Source: an uncultured Muribaculaceae bacterium (GTDB lineage: Bacteria > Bacteroidota > Bacteroidia > Bacteroidales > Muribaculaceae). Taken from it: 64,000 nt of DNA. The position numbers and the translations under genes were made by a program. How positions within the stretch are numbered: position 1 is the stretch's first letter; the number at the start of each line of letters is the position of its first letter. This document shows, piece after piece, positions 44,419-52,189 of the stretch. The stretch lies in assembly GCA_910587235.1 (NCBI GenBank), contig CAJUKD010000002.1:1-64000 (forward strand), read 5' to 3'. The notes under the pieces are model-generated. The model worked only from the letters and a program-made list of their open reading frames with translations, was not told where the DNA came from and made no database searches.

Positions 44419-45653
44419 TATTTGAGGCTTTTCAGGATAAGGGCGTTGGCTTTGTCGACAATGGAAGTATCGAGGCTGGCGAGATAAATCCGTGTTGTGC
44501 TTTCATTGTCATGCCCCATACCTTCACTGATTACAGACAATGGAATCCCTTTGGCCTTGGCGACCGAGGCCCAGCTGTGGCGCGCCACATAAAGAGTCAG
44601 AGGAATGTTGATGCCTACCATTCCGGCAATATTTTTGAGATTGTGGTTGATGTTGTAGCCTACATTACGATAGGTACATCGCTCATTGGTACCTGAAGTG
44701 CGTATTATTGGTAGACGGTAATCGCTCTCATTCTCCGGATATTTGTCGAGAATCATCTGCATCTCCTTTGTCCACTTGATGACAAGCTGTTGGCCGGTCT
44801 TGCGCCGGCGGTAGACTACATAACCGTTTTTGAGATCGGTTTTCTTCAGAAAAGCCATGTCGATAAAGCTCATCCCCCTGAGGTAAAAGCTCATAAGAAA
44901 CATATCGCGGGCGTAGTCCTGCGCCGGTGTGAGCGACAGGTCCAGCGCTTTTATTTTCTTTATGGCAAGCAGAGGCAAAGCCCGCTTTACGGTCTTGTCA
45001 ACGCCGGTATAGACATGCCTGAAAGGATTGCGGTCTTCGATAATCTTTTCTTCCACCGCGCGGTTATATACCGCCCGCAGGATTCTGGTGTAGAAAGATA
45101 TGGTATTTGAAGCCACGCCGCGCCTGCGGTGCCATGCCTCGTATGCTTCCATTATTTCAGAATCCAGACAGTCGAGCATTATATCATCGTCTTGCACCTT
45201 TTCGGTTTTATAATATCGGCTCGACAGAAAGTTCCTGAAACTGTTTAGCGTTGATCTGTAGGTTTCGGAAGTTCTGTCCTTACCGTTCTGTTTGAGCTTG
45301 GCGATTATAGATTCCATGAAATTGAAAAGAGAATATTCATGTGCATAACGGTTGAATTCATCAATAATATCATCGGCTGTGTATGGCAAGCCGTTTGTAT
45401 CCAGTTTGCGTTCGATCTTGGTCAAACGCTCCATATCCCGGCGTATGCGCTCACGGATTGAATATATAAACGGTTTACGCTCGCTTTTATGGATGCTTGT
45501 AACCGTAGAACGGTCATCATCCCATTCGCATGGATAAACTTTGTAGTCTGAAAGAAGTTGCCGCACTTTCCTTTCGTGGATGATCTGATAGTAGATTGTT
45601 CCCCGGTGGTCAGCAACAGTCGAGGGGCGGAACTTTACTTTTATCGAAGCCAT
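44418..45653 (-). CDS. Tyrosine-type site-specific recombinase
   Basis: A 411-residue integrase-like protein with an arm-type DNA-binding N terminus (VKFRPSTVADHRGTIYYQI), a SAM-like core-binding domain (about residues 105-200) and a C-terminal catalytic domain. Catalytic residues are visible: Arg in FYLRGMSFIDMAFLKK, YVARHSWASVAKAKG, GHDNESTTRIYLASLD with the Tyr nucleophile. This type is common in Bacteroidales, both in mobile elements and as local DNA invertases. No transfer genes are near, so an invertase role or a remnant of an element is likely. Confidence 0.9.
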   Translation of the reverse strand: MASIKVKFRPSTVADHRGTIYYQIIHERKVRQLLSDYKVYPCEWDDDRSTVTSIHKSERKPFIYSIRERIRRDMERLTKIERKLDTNGLPYTADDIIDEFNRYAHEYSLFNFMESIIAKLKQNGKDRTSETYRSTLNSFRNFLSSRYYKTEKVQDDDIMLDCLDSEIMEAYEAWHRRRGVASNTISFYTRILRAVYNRAVEEKIIEDRNPFRHVYTGVDKTVKRALPLLAIKKIKALDLSLTPAQDYARDMFLMSFYLRGMSFIDMAFLKKTDLKNGYVVYRRRKTGQQLVIKWTKEMQMILDKYPENESDYRLPIIRTSGTNERCTYRNVGYNINHNLKNIAGMVGINIPLTLYVARHSWASVAKAKGIPLSVISEGMGHDNESTTRIYLASLDTSIVDKANALILKSLK

Positions 45654-45781
45654 TTTTCAGTTTGAGTTTTTTTGCATTAAGATACAGATATCACGAAAAC
45701 GATTAATTCGTGTCATTTCATTGAGTATTTGCACTACTAATTACGTAATATAAAAAGATTAACGCCTCCGGCTATAGTGTC

Positions 45782-47113
45782 ATGAAAAGATATATTGCTT
45801 CGCTTTTGATCCTGCTGTCAGGAATATTTCACACCGGAGCCGCTGATTTTCAGTGGTCTGCTCCGGTCGACGGTATAATTTCGACTGAAAATGGAGCCGC
45901 TCCGAAAGGCTTCCTGTGGATTTCACCCGATACAGGCAAAGTAAAAGCACTCATGTTCGCGTTCCAAAACATGAGCGAGGAAACACTATTCAAAATGGAA
46001 AGTTTCCGCAAGCGTATGGCTTCGTCCGGAGTCGCATTGCTGTGGATAGCCCCGGGCTACGGTCTGGAATGGGACATCAGTCAGGGCATACAGGATCCTT
46101 TCGACAATCTGATTGCAGCCTTGGCCGAAAAAAGCGGTCATGATGAACTATCCGACGTGCCGCTGATTCCATTCGGCCACTCGGCACAAGCCACTATGCC
46201 CTGGAATTTCGCTGCATGGAACCCGAACCGCACTCTATGTGTCATATCATATCACGGCGATGCACCGAGAACCAATCTGTGCGGCTACGGACGATCTAAT
46301 GTGGAATGGGGGCGCACTCGTAATATCGACGGCATACCCGGCCTTATGGTCGTAGGCGAATACGAATGGTGGGAAGCCCGCATAACACCGGCACTTGCGT
46401 TCCGGATGATGTATCCCCAAAGCTGCATATCTTTTCTCGGCGATGCGGGACGCGGGCATTTCGACCTCTCGGAGCGTACAGCTTCGTATCTTGCCCGTTT
46501 CATAGAAAAATCAATTGAAAAACGTATTGTCGACGGAAAACTTCTCAAGATAAATCCGACGGATGGCTGGCTCGCCGCCCGCTGGCACCCCAGTGAAACG
46601 CTGCGTCCCGCGCCAGCTCCACAAGAGCGATATTCAGCATGTAGACACGAAGCATTCTGGTATTTCGACGAAGAGATGGCAACGGCAGCCGAGGCCGGAT
46701 ATGCCGAAACCGAGGGCAAACGCCCGGCATGGATCGGCTTTGTCAATGCCGAAGGCACCCTAATGAAATACAATCCACAATCCCACTGCAAGACAGTTGC
46801 CGAAATAGCACCTGACGCCGACGATACATTCCATATCGACGCGGTATTTACCGACAGCACCCGCACAGAGCTGTCTTCTATGCGCGACAAGTCACTAATA
46901 GATGTGAAATATGTCAGCGGTCCCGCCGTACCGCTCGGGAACAATTGTTTCTGTGTCGACCGCGGGCATCCGACATGGAAAAATCCGCGTCGCAGAGGAA
47001 GGATAACACTATGCGCTGAAGCTCCATCCGACACGGCTTTCAAGGAAACGGTACAGGAAATAGAAATAATAATTCAAAAACCCGTTCTTTCAGTGACGTG
47101 TACTCATCCGTAG
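45782..47113 (+). CDS. Secreted alpha/beta hydrolase-like protein
   Basis: A 443-residue exported protein with a signal peptide ending near GAADF. Residues 45-250 look like an alpha/beta hydrolase: a nucleophile elbow FGHSAQ (Ser134), WNFAAWNP after it, and a possible acid/His pair in GEYEWWEARITP and GRGHFDLSERTA. The C-terminal half is beta-rich, perhaps an Ig-like domain. Related secreted proteins are often encoded near glycan-degradation genes, but none are here. The substrate is unknown. Its last codons overlap the broken membrane gene on the other strand. Confidence 0.7.
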   Translation: MKRYIASLLILLSGIFHTGAADFQWSAPVDGIISTENGAAPKGFLWISPDTGKVKALMFAFQNMSEETLFKMESFRKRMASSGVALLWIAPGYGLEWDISQGIQDPFDNLIAALAEKSGHDELSDVPLIPFGHSAQATMPWNFAAWNPNRTLCVISYHGDAPRTNLCGYGRSNVEWGRTRNIDGIPGLMVVGEYEWWEARITPALAFRMMYPQSCISFLGDAGRGHFDLSERTASYLARFIEKSIEKRIVDGKLLKINPTDGWLAARWHPSETLRPAPAPQERYSACRHEAFWYFDEEMATAAEAGYAETEGKRPAWIGFVNAEGTLMKYNPQSHCKTVAEIAPDADDTFHIDAVFTDSTRTELSSMRDKSLIDVKYVSGPAVPLGNNCFCVDRGHPTWKNPRRRGRITLCAEAPSDTAFKETVQEIEIIIQKPVLSVTCTHP

Positions 47114-47319
47114 TACAGATATACCACTACAAGTCCCCGGCTGACAGGGAGGGCGAGCAATCCAAGAACATAGCCTCCAACCATAAGGTTGTTTATTAGA
47201 TTTCATCGCCACATTACGCCATTATTCGTCACGCTTATCATCACGATGACAACAGGCAGAAGAGTAATCTGCACCCACACCATCCACAGGACTATTTTAT
47301 ATCGGAGGGAATATGTCAT
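47104..47319 (-). pseudogene. Small two-segment membrane protein interrupted by a stop
   Basis: From the ATG at 47317-47319 the minus strand reads MTYSLRYKIVLWMVWVQITL and continues hydrophobic for 38 codons to a TGA at 47203-47205. The same frame goes on for another 32 sense codons, NLINNLMVGGYVLGLLALPV and more, to a stop at 47104-47106. The two halves look like two membrane segments of one 71-residue protein with a single nonsense change. The family is unknown. Earlier annotation would miss it because both pieces are short. Confidence 0.45.
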
Positions 47320-47335
47320 AGTTCGCTCTAATGGT

Positions 47336-47938
47336 CTATCGTCTGGAATCGAGATAGGCACTGCACATTTTCATCAGTGGCTCAAATTCTGTCCAGTCTT
47401 TTATCTCCGGATGTGATTTCTTGTATTGGTCTACGAAATCTCCATAACCGGGAAGCTGTTTGCATCGTCCGTGAATGATGTGAGAAAAGTCCCAGGCAAT
47501 TCCGTCTGCTATATCAGGGCCAAATGAAATACAGTTTTTTATTCTTTCAGTCCATTTCATTCCCTGAGGACCGACTAATTCCTGGCCACCGATACATGCT
47601 GTCCACAAGGTTACCGTATTGCACTGACGCACTTTTGTCATCAGCAATGTCCTACTATGAAAGTACGGCACCGGATACCAATATTCAATAACGGTATCGT
47701 TCGGAATTTCATATTTTAACTCCCGAATGTCTGTTGCCTTATATTTTACGGCTTTTTTACCATTAGGTTCGAGCGAAACCTTGATTTGCTGTCGTTCATG
47801 TTTAAACAGATTTTCACAATACCCATTGATAACGCTGCCGTCGTTCATTGTCACGGACACTTTCCCAAGTGGATCTTTTGCTAGCGAAACACAAAAGACC
47901 GAACATACGATTAAAATGAAAAATAATATTCTCTTCAT
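47336..47938 (-). CDS. Secreted hypothetical protein
   Basis: A 200-residue protein with a clear signal peptide (ending near SLAKD). The N-terminal part is beta-like (VSVTMNDGSVINGYCENLFKHERQQIKVSL), resembling short SH3- or lectin-like folds, followed by a region rich in Trp, Tyr, Gly and Cys. I do not recognise the family. It has its own promoter, whose activator-like operator is described separately. Confidence 0.7.
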   Translation of the reverse strand: MKRILFFILIVCSVFCVSLAKDPLGKVSVTMNDGSVINGYCENLFKHERQQIKVSLEPNGKKAVKYKATDIRELKYEIPNDTVIEYWYPVPYFHSRTLLMTKVRQCNTVTLWTACIGGQELVGPQGMKWTERIKNCISFGPDIADGIAWDFSHIIHGRCKQLPGYGDFVDQYKKSHPEIKDWTEFEPLMKMCSAYLDSRR

Positions 47939-48000
47939 ACTTATTCAATTCAAAGTAGACTAAAAGAGTTGTAGAAACGAAAATATCCATTCTGAATCAA

Positions 48001-48008
48001 CAAAGTTA
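48001..48008 (-). promoter_or_regulatory. -7 box for secreted hypothetical gene
   Basis: TAACTTTG on the minus strand, 62 bases before the gene start. No TTTG is found at the -33 position, which fits a promoter that needs an activator. Confidence 0.55.
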
Positions 48009-48029
48009 CAATGAATAATCGACATCAGG

Positions 48030-48045
48030 TGTGACAAATGTCACA
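48030..48045. promoter_or_regulatory. CRP/FNR-type operator palindrome
   Basis: TGTGACAAATGTCACA has the form TGTGA-N6-TCACA, the CRP consensus half-sites in perfect symmetry. Its centre is about 41 bases upstream of the predicted start site of the secreted hypothetical gene, the class II activator position. Confidence 0.5.
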
Positions 48046-48117
48046 AACTGGCATGAAAATCAGCCTTGAGCGATGATTATTCCACCATTATTAACATTTC
48101 ACACATATTGCCTACGG

Positions 48118-48609
48118 CTATAAGCCGCGTTCGCTGCTATATTCGATATTGGGGTTTAAGGCCTGAAGTGTATCCACGAATGATTTCTCATCTTCAGGCG
48201 ACACATAGATATAGTTGGTTCTGTCATAGATAATGCGCAGCTTGATGTAAGTTGCTGAGTAATTCCGGCCTCTTTCAACCCAGTATTTTCCACGTTGAAT
48301 TTTCTTAATACTGTCAATGCCAATGACTAATGATTTCAAAGGAGCCGATATACTTAATACATTGTCATCTATAGTATAAGTCATTTTTCTCCATAAATAT
48401 CGGGACAATAACACAACTATCAAGAACAGGGGTGATACCCAAAGTATAGCAAGCAGACCTATTAGGATAGTGGGAGCCATGAATACAACGGCGACAAATA
48501 TGCACCACATTATTATCGGCCATTTGTACATTCTATTATCCACTTTGCATCGAAATACTGCATGATACCTGGGGATATATGGAGGATGAATGGTTGATTT
48601 ATTATCCAT
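48118..48609 (-). CDS. PH-like domain membrane protein
   Basis: A 163-residue protein with two membrane segments (about residues 28-70) and a PH-like domain after them (MTYTIDDNVLSISAPLKSLVIGIDSIKKIQRGKYW through SPEDEKSFVDTLQALNPNI). It resembles the 41637-42080 protein in layout. It is the last gene of the radical SAM gene group, 131 bases after the preceding gene. The function is unknown. Confidence 0.75.
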   Translation of the reverse strand: MDNKSTIHPPYIPRYHAVFRCKVDNRMYKWPIIMWCIFVAVVFMAPTILIGLLAILWVSPLFLIVVLLSRYLWRKMTYTIDDNVLSISAPLKSLVIGIDSIKKIQRGKYWVERGRNYSATYIKLRIIYDRTNYIYVSPEDEKSFVDTLQALNPNIEYSSERGL

Positions 48610-48740
48610 TGTGCTGTTTTGATATTAGAGGCTTTCGTTCATTCTATCGCATGGTATTATCGTAGATGCCGATAACTCCGACAACAATTCATCGCAACTG
48701 CGATTGACAACCTATCCTTTTTGAAGAATGCAGCCATTGC

Positions 48741-49265
48741 CTATACTGTTTTTACGCGTTTCATACCAATCTGATAGGCAGCCAAAGTAAACGGAAGTAT
48801 CGGTTTTTTTATAACGTATCTTGGCAGTCTTATAGCATTACCTAATTCTTGAAGATTTCTGAAAGTATTTCCATACATTTCATGCCTTACTTTACCGTTC
48901 TTAATCAACCAAATGCCGTCGATTATTTCTCCATATCTGTTGTAAGTCCTTACATAATACTTTGCTTCATAATCGTCAATATCTTTGTAGAATACGAGAA
49001 ACGGAATGTATGGCATATAATATTTCAACTTGTTGCCTTCAATAACTTTCCGGCTATAAAGTTTGAATGATAATACAGCAAGCCATCCAAACATAACGGA
49101 CAAAAACAGTAATACCATCGACAGCCATATAGATGTATACGCAAAACCGTCCCCGTTCAACGAGCCAATGAACAAATAAAGCAGTCCAATACACATCACC
49201 AGCATAAGCAATGGCACTATCGTTGCCATATATGCTCCCGTTCTGTATTTTGAAACTATTGCCAC
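48741..49265 (-). CDS. Two-segment membrane protein with PH-like tail
   Basis: A 174-residue protein with two membrane segments (about residues 12-32 and 44-66) and a soluble tail that looks like a second PH-like domain (RKVIEGNKLKYYMPYIPFLVFYKDIDDYEAKYYV). The start is a GTG only 2 bases after the stop of the upstream gene, or an ATG at 49229. The spacing indicates co-translation with the Cys-domain proteins. The family is not recognised. Confidence 0.7.
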   Translation of the reverse strand: MAIVSKYRTGAYMATIVPLLMLVMCIGLLYLFIGSLNGDGFAYTSIWLSMVLLFLSVMFGWLAVLSFKLYSRKVIEGNKLKYYMPYIPFLVFYKDIDDYEAKYYVRTYNRYGEIIDGIWLIKNGKVRHEMYGNTFRNLQELGNAIRLPRYVIKKPILPFTLAAYQIGMKRVKTV

Positions 49266-49267
49266 CG

Positions 49268-50203
49268 TTATTTCTTTTTGTGTTTGAACTTGACGGTTTT
49301 CTTTACGTTGCGTTTGGGATATTTTACCTTGATTGTTATCGGGTCGTCGTAACCCTCTGCCTCAATGCGGAGTGTCGCTTCTTTAAGAGGCTTTCCGTCC
49401 TCATCTTTCAAGCCCCAGTCATAATCCCAATAAATGCGGCATGGGTGTTTATCGTCAATGTATTGTGGGGATATAGAACCGGAATCCTCATCACCATCCT
49501 CATCAATCCACACTCGCCTGATATAAAAATCTTCAGGGTTAATGTGTCTGCCCTTTTCATCAACTATATTCAGATCGAGATAATGTTTTTTATCTTTGAT
49601 TGCATCCAGTACCACAACATATTCACCCAATAATTCCGGTGATGGAGCAAGTGTGATTTCCACGTTTCTTATATCCTCGGTTACGACAATCGCCTGCGAC
49701 TTATAACCGACATATCCCACCTCTAATGTGTCGCCGATGCAGACCGGTAATCCGAAATGACCGTCTAAATCAGAACTGATACCTAACGCAGTGCGTCTAT
49801 TTAATATAGTCGCTCCGATTATCGGCTCTTTTGAAATAGTACCGTCGGACAATGTATCCCCGCTCAGTACAATACCTCTGAAAGTTATTGTATCAGCCAC
49901 AACAGGGATGCTCCCTTTCAAACGATTCTGCGGTTCTTGCACGGTCTGCGCATCGGAGATCATCGGCATGAACATGGCAAGGGATGCCGCCGAGATTCCG
50001 GCGAGGGCTACGGCTTTCCCGGCAAGTGAACGGGCGCGGAGCTGCCGCTCCAGGTAGCGCACCTCGGCCTCGCATTTGGGGCATGTGCCGAGGCAGTCGC
50101 CCTTGTAGCGACATTCCGATGTGGCGAACTCGATGTCGTTGGCCTCAGCTATCTGCCGGCGTATCTCTTTCAGTATCTTACAAGTCTGTTTTCCTCGTGC
50201 CAT
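49268..50203 (-). CDS. Five-Cys membrane protein with carboxypeptidase-regulatory-like domain
   Basis: A 311-residue protein from the ATG at 50203. Residues 1-58 form a cytoplasmic domain with Cys8 and a CRYKGDCLGTCPKC cluster (Cys31, 37, 41, 44; C-x5-C-x3-C-x2-C). A membrane segment follows (about 60-82). The outer part has a carboxypeptidase-regulatory-like beta domain (about 105-185, FRGIVLSGD through NVEITLAP) and an acidic beta-rich tail. The N-terminal part is nearly identical to that of the neighbouring TonB-domain protein. Zinc or Fe-S binding by the Cys cluster is likely but inferred. Confidence 0.75.
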   Translation of the reverse strand: MARGKQTCKILKEIRRQIAEANDIEFATSECRYKGDCLGTCPKCEAEVRYLERQLRARSLAGKAVALAGISAASLAMFMPMISDAQTVQEPQNRLKGSIPVVADTITFRGIVLSGDTLSDGTISKEPIIGATILNRRTALGISSDLDGHFGLPVCIGDTLEVGYVGYKSQAIVVTEDIRNVEITLAPSPELLGEYVVVLDAIKDKKHYLDLNIVDEKGRHINPEDFYIRRVWIDEDGDEDSGSISPQYIDDKHPCRIYWDYDWGLKDEDGKPLKEATLRIEAEGYDDPITIKVKYPKRNVKKTVKFKHKKK

Positions 50204-50210
50204 AGTCAAT
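49992..50210. repeat. Direct repeat A of Cys-domain coding region
   Basis: This 219-base segment matches 50771-50989 with about 11 differences by my reading (about 95% identity). It codes for the shared N-terminal domain, including the identical gene junction TGACTATGGCACG. Confidence 0.9.
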
Positions 50211-50982
50211 CACAATAATCTACATAGTCGGATAATTTGAAACTTATCGGTAAAATATAATACGATTCGACCTGTTTACCATTCTTTTGCGCAGGGATAA
50301 AATCAGGTAATAATTTTACAACCCGTTGCACTTCATTTTTTGCACCCTCAGAAATATCTTCCGGTAATGTACATCGTATTATTTCTACATTGCCGACTTT
50401 ACCGTTCCTGTCAACATCCAATTTTGCAACAACTTTCCCAGAAATACACGCTTCATCCCATTCTTTGGGATATTTCAAATTTGACGATAAGAATTTCATT
50501 AAAGCACTTATGCCACCGGGATATTCAGGGTTTTCATCAACAAAAGGATCTGATTCTTCATCAACTTCTCCGACGACAAGCTCATTGTATTCTGTTTCAC
50601 CTGTCTTTATTATATCTATATCTCCTTCGATTAGCACTTCGCCATCCTCCACAAAGTCATCCATAGCCTCGACTTGCTCAACGGGTGCCATGGCTTCGCC
50701 TTGCAAAGTTTCGTTAGATTGATTCGATGATGATGTGCCGTTGCAACCCGACATGAGAATCATGCCCGCTGAGATTCCGGCGATGGATACGGCTTTCCCG
50801 GCAAGTGAACGGGCACGGAGCTGCTGCTCCAGGTAGCGAACCTCGGCTTCGCATTTAGGGCATCTGCCAAGGCAGTCGCCCTTGTAGCGACATTCCAATG
50901 TGGCGAACTCGATGTCGTTGGCCTCAGCTATCTGCCGGCGTATCTCTTTCAGTATCTTACAAGTCTGCTTTCCTCGTGCCAT
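50206..50982 (-). CDS. Five-Cys membrane protein with TonB C-terminal domain
   Basis: A 258-residue protein from the ATG at 50982, 2 bases after the radical SAM gene stop. The N terminus repeats the MARGKQTCKILKEIRRQIAE domain with Cys8, 31, 37, 41 and 44. One membrane segment (about residues 61-79) is followed by an acidic linker (about 82-150) and a TonB energy-transducer domain (about 155-255, PEYPGGISALMKFLSSN, GKVVAKLDVDRNGKVGN, ILPISFKL). TonB domains contact outer-membrane receptors. A cytoplasmic Cys sensor fused to a TonB end is unusual. The partner receptor is not adjacent. Confidence 0.82.
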   Translation of the reverse strand: MARGKQTCKILKEIRRQIAEANDIEFATLECRYKGDCLGRCPKCEAEVRYLEQQLRARSLAGKAVSIAGISAGMILMSGCNGTSSSNQSNETLQGEAMAPVEQVEAMDDFVEDGEVLIEGDIDIIKTGETEYNELVVGEVDEESDPFVDENPEYPGGISALMKFLSSNLKYPKEWDEACISGKVVAKLDVDRNGKVGNVEIIRCTLPEDISEGAKNEVQRVVKLLPDFIPAQKNGKQVESYYILPISFKLSDYVDYCD

Positions 50983-50989
50983 AGTCAAT
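50771..50989. repeat. Direct repeat B of Cys-domain coding region
   Basis: Partner of 49992-50210, offset by 779 bases in the same orientation. Recombination between the copies would fuse the two genes in frame. Confidence 0.9.
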
Positions 50990-51626
50990 GCTTGCGTATT
51001 TGATAGGTGAATAAATCGAATCGGGTGAAACCAAGTGCTTCAAGAGCCGAGCGACTTGCCTCACGGTCGGCGTCGGTATTATAGTTCGGTATCAGCGGTA
51101 TGCGGATAATGCAGTCGCTTTGGCGTCGGGATTCAGCAATCAGACGGAGATTGTCAAGAACAAGGTCATTGCTCTGCCCCGTGTAGCTACGGTAAATGTC
51201 GGGATTCATATCCTTGATATCAATAATCAGGGTATTGACAACTCGGAGCAATGCTTCGATGTTGGTCGTAGGAACATTAAGCGATGTTTCAAGATTAATC
51301 TGCCACCCCTGGCCGCAAAGTTCACGAAACTTACGGATGAAATCGGGGTGCATGCCGGGTTCACCACCTCCGAAAGTCACGCCACCGTTTGTGGCAAGGA
51401 AATACAGCTCGTCAATGCGTGTTTCGTCGTACAATTCCGCCGGAGAACACTCGCGAAAACGGCTGCTGTCGCCAAGCGATTGCGGATTAAGACAATATCG
51501 ACAGCGAAGTGGGCATCCGTGAAAAGCCACAAGCGTCGTAACCCCATCGCCGTCGGTCGCCAGACGGTGACGCGCTACACCGATAATCTTAACACGTTGC
51601 TGTTCCAAAAGTCTATTATCTGCCAT
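50985..51626 (-). CDS. Radical SAM protein, glycyl-radical activase type
   Basis: A 213-residue enzyme starting MADNRLLEQQRVKIIGVARH at 51626; the longer frame would cover the promoter. CPLRCRYC (Cys38, 42, 45) is the radical SAM CxxxCxxC site. GGVTFGGGEPGMHPDFIRKF and DIKDMNPDIYRSYTGQSNDLVLDNL match PflA/NrdG-like activases of the short type without extra ferredoxin clusters. No glycyl-radical enzyme is near. It is the first gene of an operon with two five-Cys membrane proteins, which may be its partners or substrates. Confidence 0.85.
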   Translation of the reverse strand: MADNRLLEQQRVKIIGVARHRLATDGDGVTTLVAFHGCPLRCRYCLNPQSLGDSSRFRECSPAELYDETRIDELYFLATNGGVTFGGGEPGMHPDFIRKFRELCGQGWQINLETSLNVPTTNIEALLRVVNTLIIDIKDMNPDIYRSYTGQSNDLVLDNLRLIAESRRQSDCIIRIPLIPNYNTDADREASRSALEALGFTRFDLFTYQIRKH

Positions 51627-51629
51627 ACG

Positions 51630-51637
51630 CAAAGCTA
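51630..51637 (-). promoter_or_regulatory. -7 box for radical SAM operon
   Basis: TAGCTTTG on the minus strand ends 3 bases before the ATG at 51626, giving an almost leaderless transcript. An upstream TTG lies at 51656-51658. Confidence 0.5.
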
Positions 51638-51705
51638 CAATAAAATTTTGTAACTCAATGAGGCGCATAGTAAAAAAGCTGTGTGTATGCGGAATTAAAA
51701 AAAAT

Positions 51706-51733
51706 AAAAGTCGAGGGTTGAAACTCGACTTTT
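51706..51733 (-). terminator. tRNA-Ser terminator
   Basis: AAAAGTCGAG (51706-51715) pairs with CTCGACTTTT (51724-51733), 10 bp, and a T-run follows on the minus strand. It ends the tRNA transcript ahead of the radical SAM operon. Confidence 0.85.
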
Positions 51734-51742
51734 ATCATAGGG

Positions 51743-51829
51743 CGGAGAGGACGAGATTCGAACTCGTGGTAGGATTACTCCTACGTCAGTTTAGCAAACT
51801 GGTGGTTTCAGCCACTCACCCACCTCTCC
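51743..51829 (-). tRNA. tRNA-Ser(GCT)
   Basis: Read on the minus strand the 87-nt gene has a GGAGAGG/CCTCTCC acceptor stem, a class II long variable arm (GTAGGAG...CTCCTAC-like hairpin), the T-loop GTTCGAATC, and an anticodon loop TTGCTAA with anticodon GCT (positions 51793-51795). The CCA end is not encoded. It reads AGC and AGT codons. The rest of 51830-52060 is AT-rich with nothing I can identify. Confidence 0.95.
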
Positions 51830-52114
51830 ATTATGTCTACCTTGACGATGCCGTCACTACGGCTTTCCGTTTTGGTGATGCAAAGTTAGGCATTATTTTT
51901 AAAACCACAAATTATTTCTCGATTTTTCTATATTTTTTCAATGTACGTATTTTTATAAATCTCTCTTTTTTATTGTATTTCAGTATCTTCATGGTTTAAA
52001 CATTATATTGTTACAAAAACCGCTTAAAAGTAGCTCAAGCTCTATTTTTAGTTAATTAGAGTTAATACAAATCATTTTCTTGCTCAAAAATTATGCTGTA
52101 TAACATAAAACGTA

Positions 52115-52122
52115 TACCTTTG
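52115..52122 (+). promoter_or_regulatory. -7 box of small RNA 1
   Basis: TACCTTTG matches the Bacteroidetes -7 consensus; the same box is kept in the second unit at 52402-52409. Confidence 0.65.
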
Positions 52123-52127
52123 CATCA

Positions 52128-52189
52128 GTTTTTCATGGTATTAGATTTAAGGTGAAAAGATTATTCGTCGCGACGACGGATAATTTTTT
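52128..52189 (+). ncRNA. Small RNA, copy 1
   Basis: About 60 nt from the predicted start to the terminator. A first hairpin pairs TTTTTCA (52129-52135 area) with TGAAAAG near 52153-52159 around a conserved TGGTATTAGATTTAAGG loop; a second, ATTATTCGTC with GACGGATAAT (52161-52184), is followed by eight T residues. No reading frame of note is inside. It resembles a trans-acting small RNA in design; the target is not known. Confidence 0.6.

Larger units (their letters stand above)
52061..52189 (+). repeat. Tandem repeat unit 1 carrying a small RNA gene
   Basis: This unit recurs at 52348-52476 (offset 287) with few differences. It carries a -7 box, a short transcribed region and a terminator. 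Confidence 0.85.

Noticed and set aside
50206..51626. RiPP (modified peptide) cluster reading of the radical SAM operon
   Set aside because: The radical SAM protein is of the short activase type without SPASM or RRE-like parts, and the Cys domains belong to membrane proteins rather than short precursor peptides.
44418..51829. Genomic island between the tyrosine recombinase and tRNA-Ser
   Set aside because: No repeat of the tRNA 3' end was found near the recombinase, and no transfer or replication genes are present, so an island cannot be supported.
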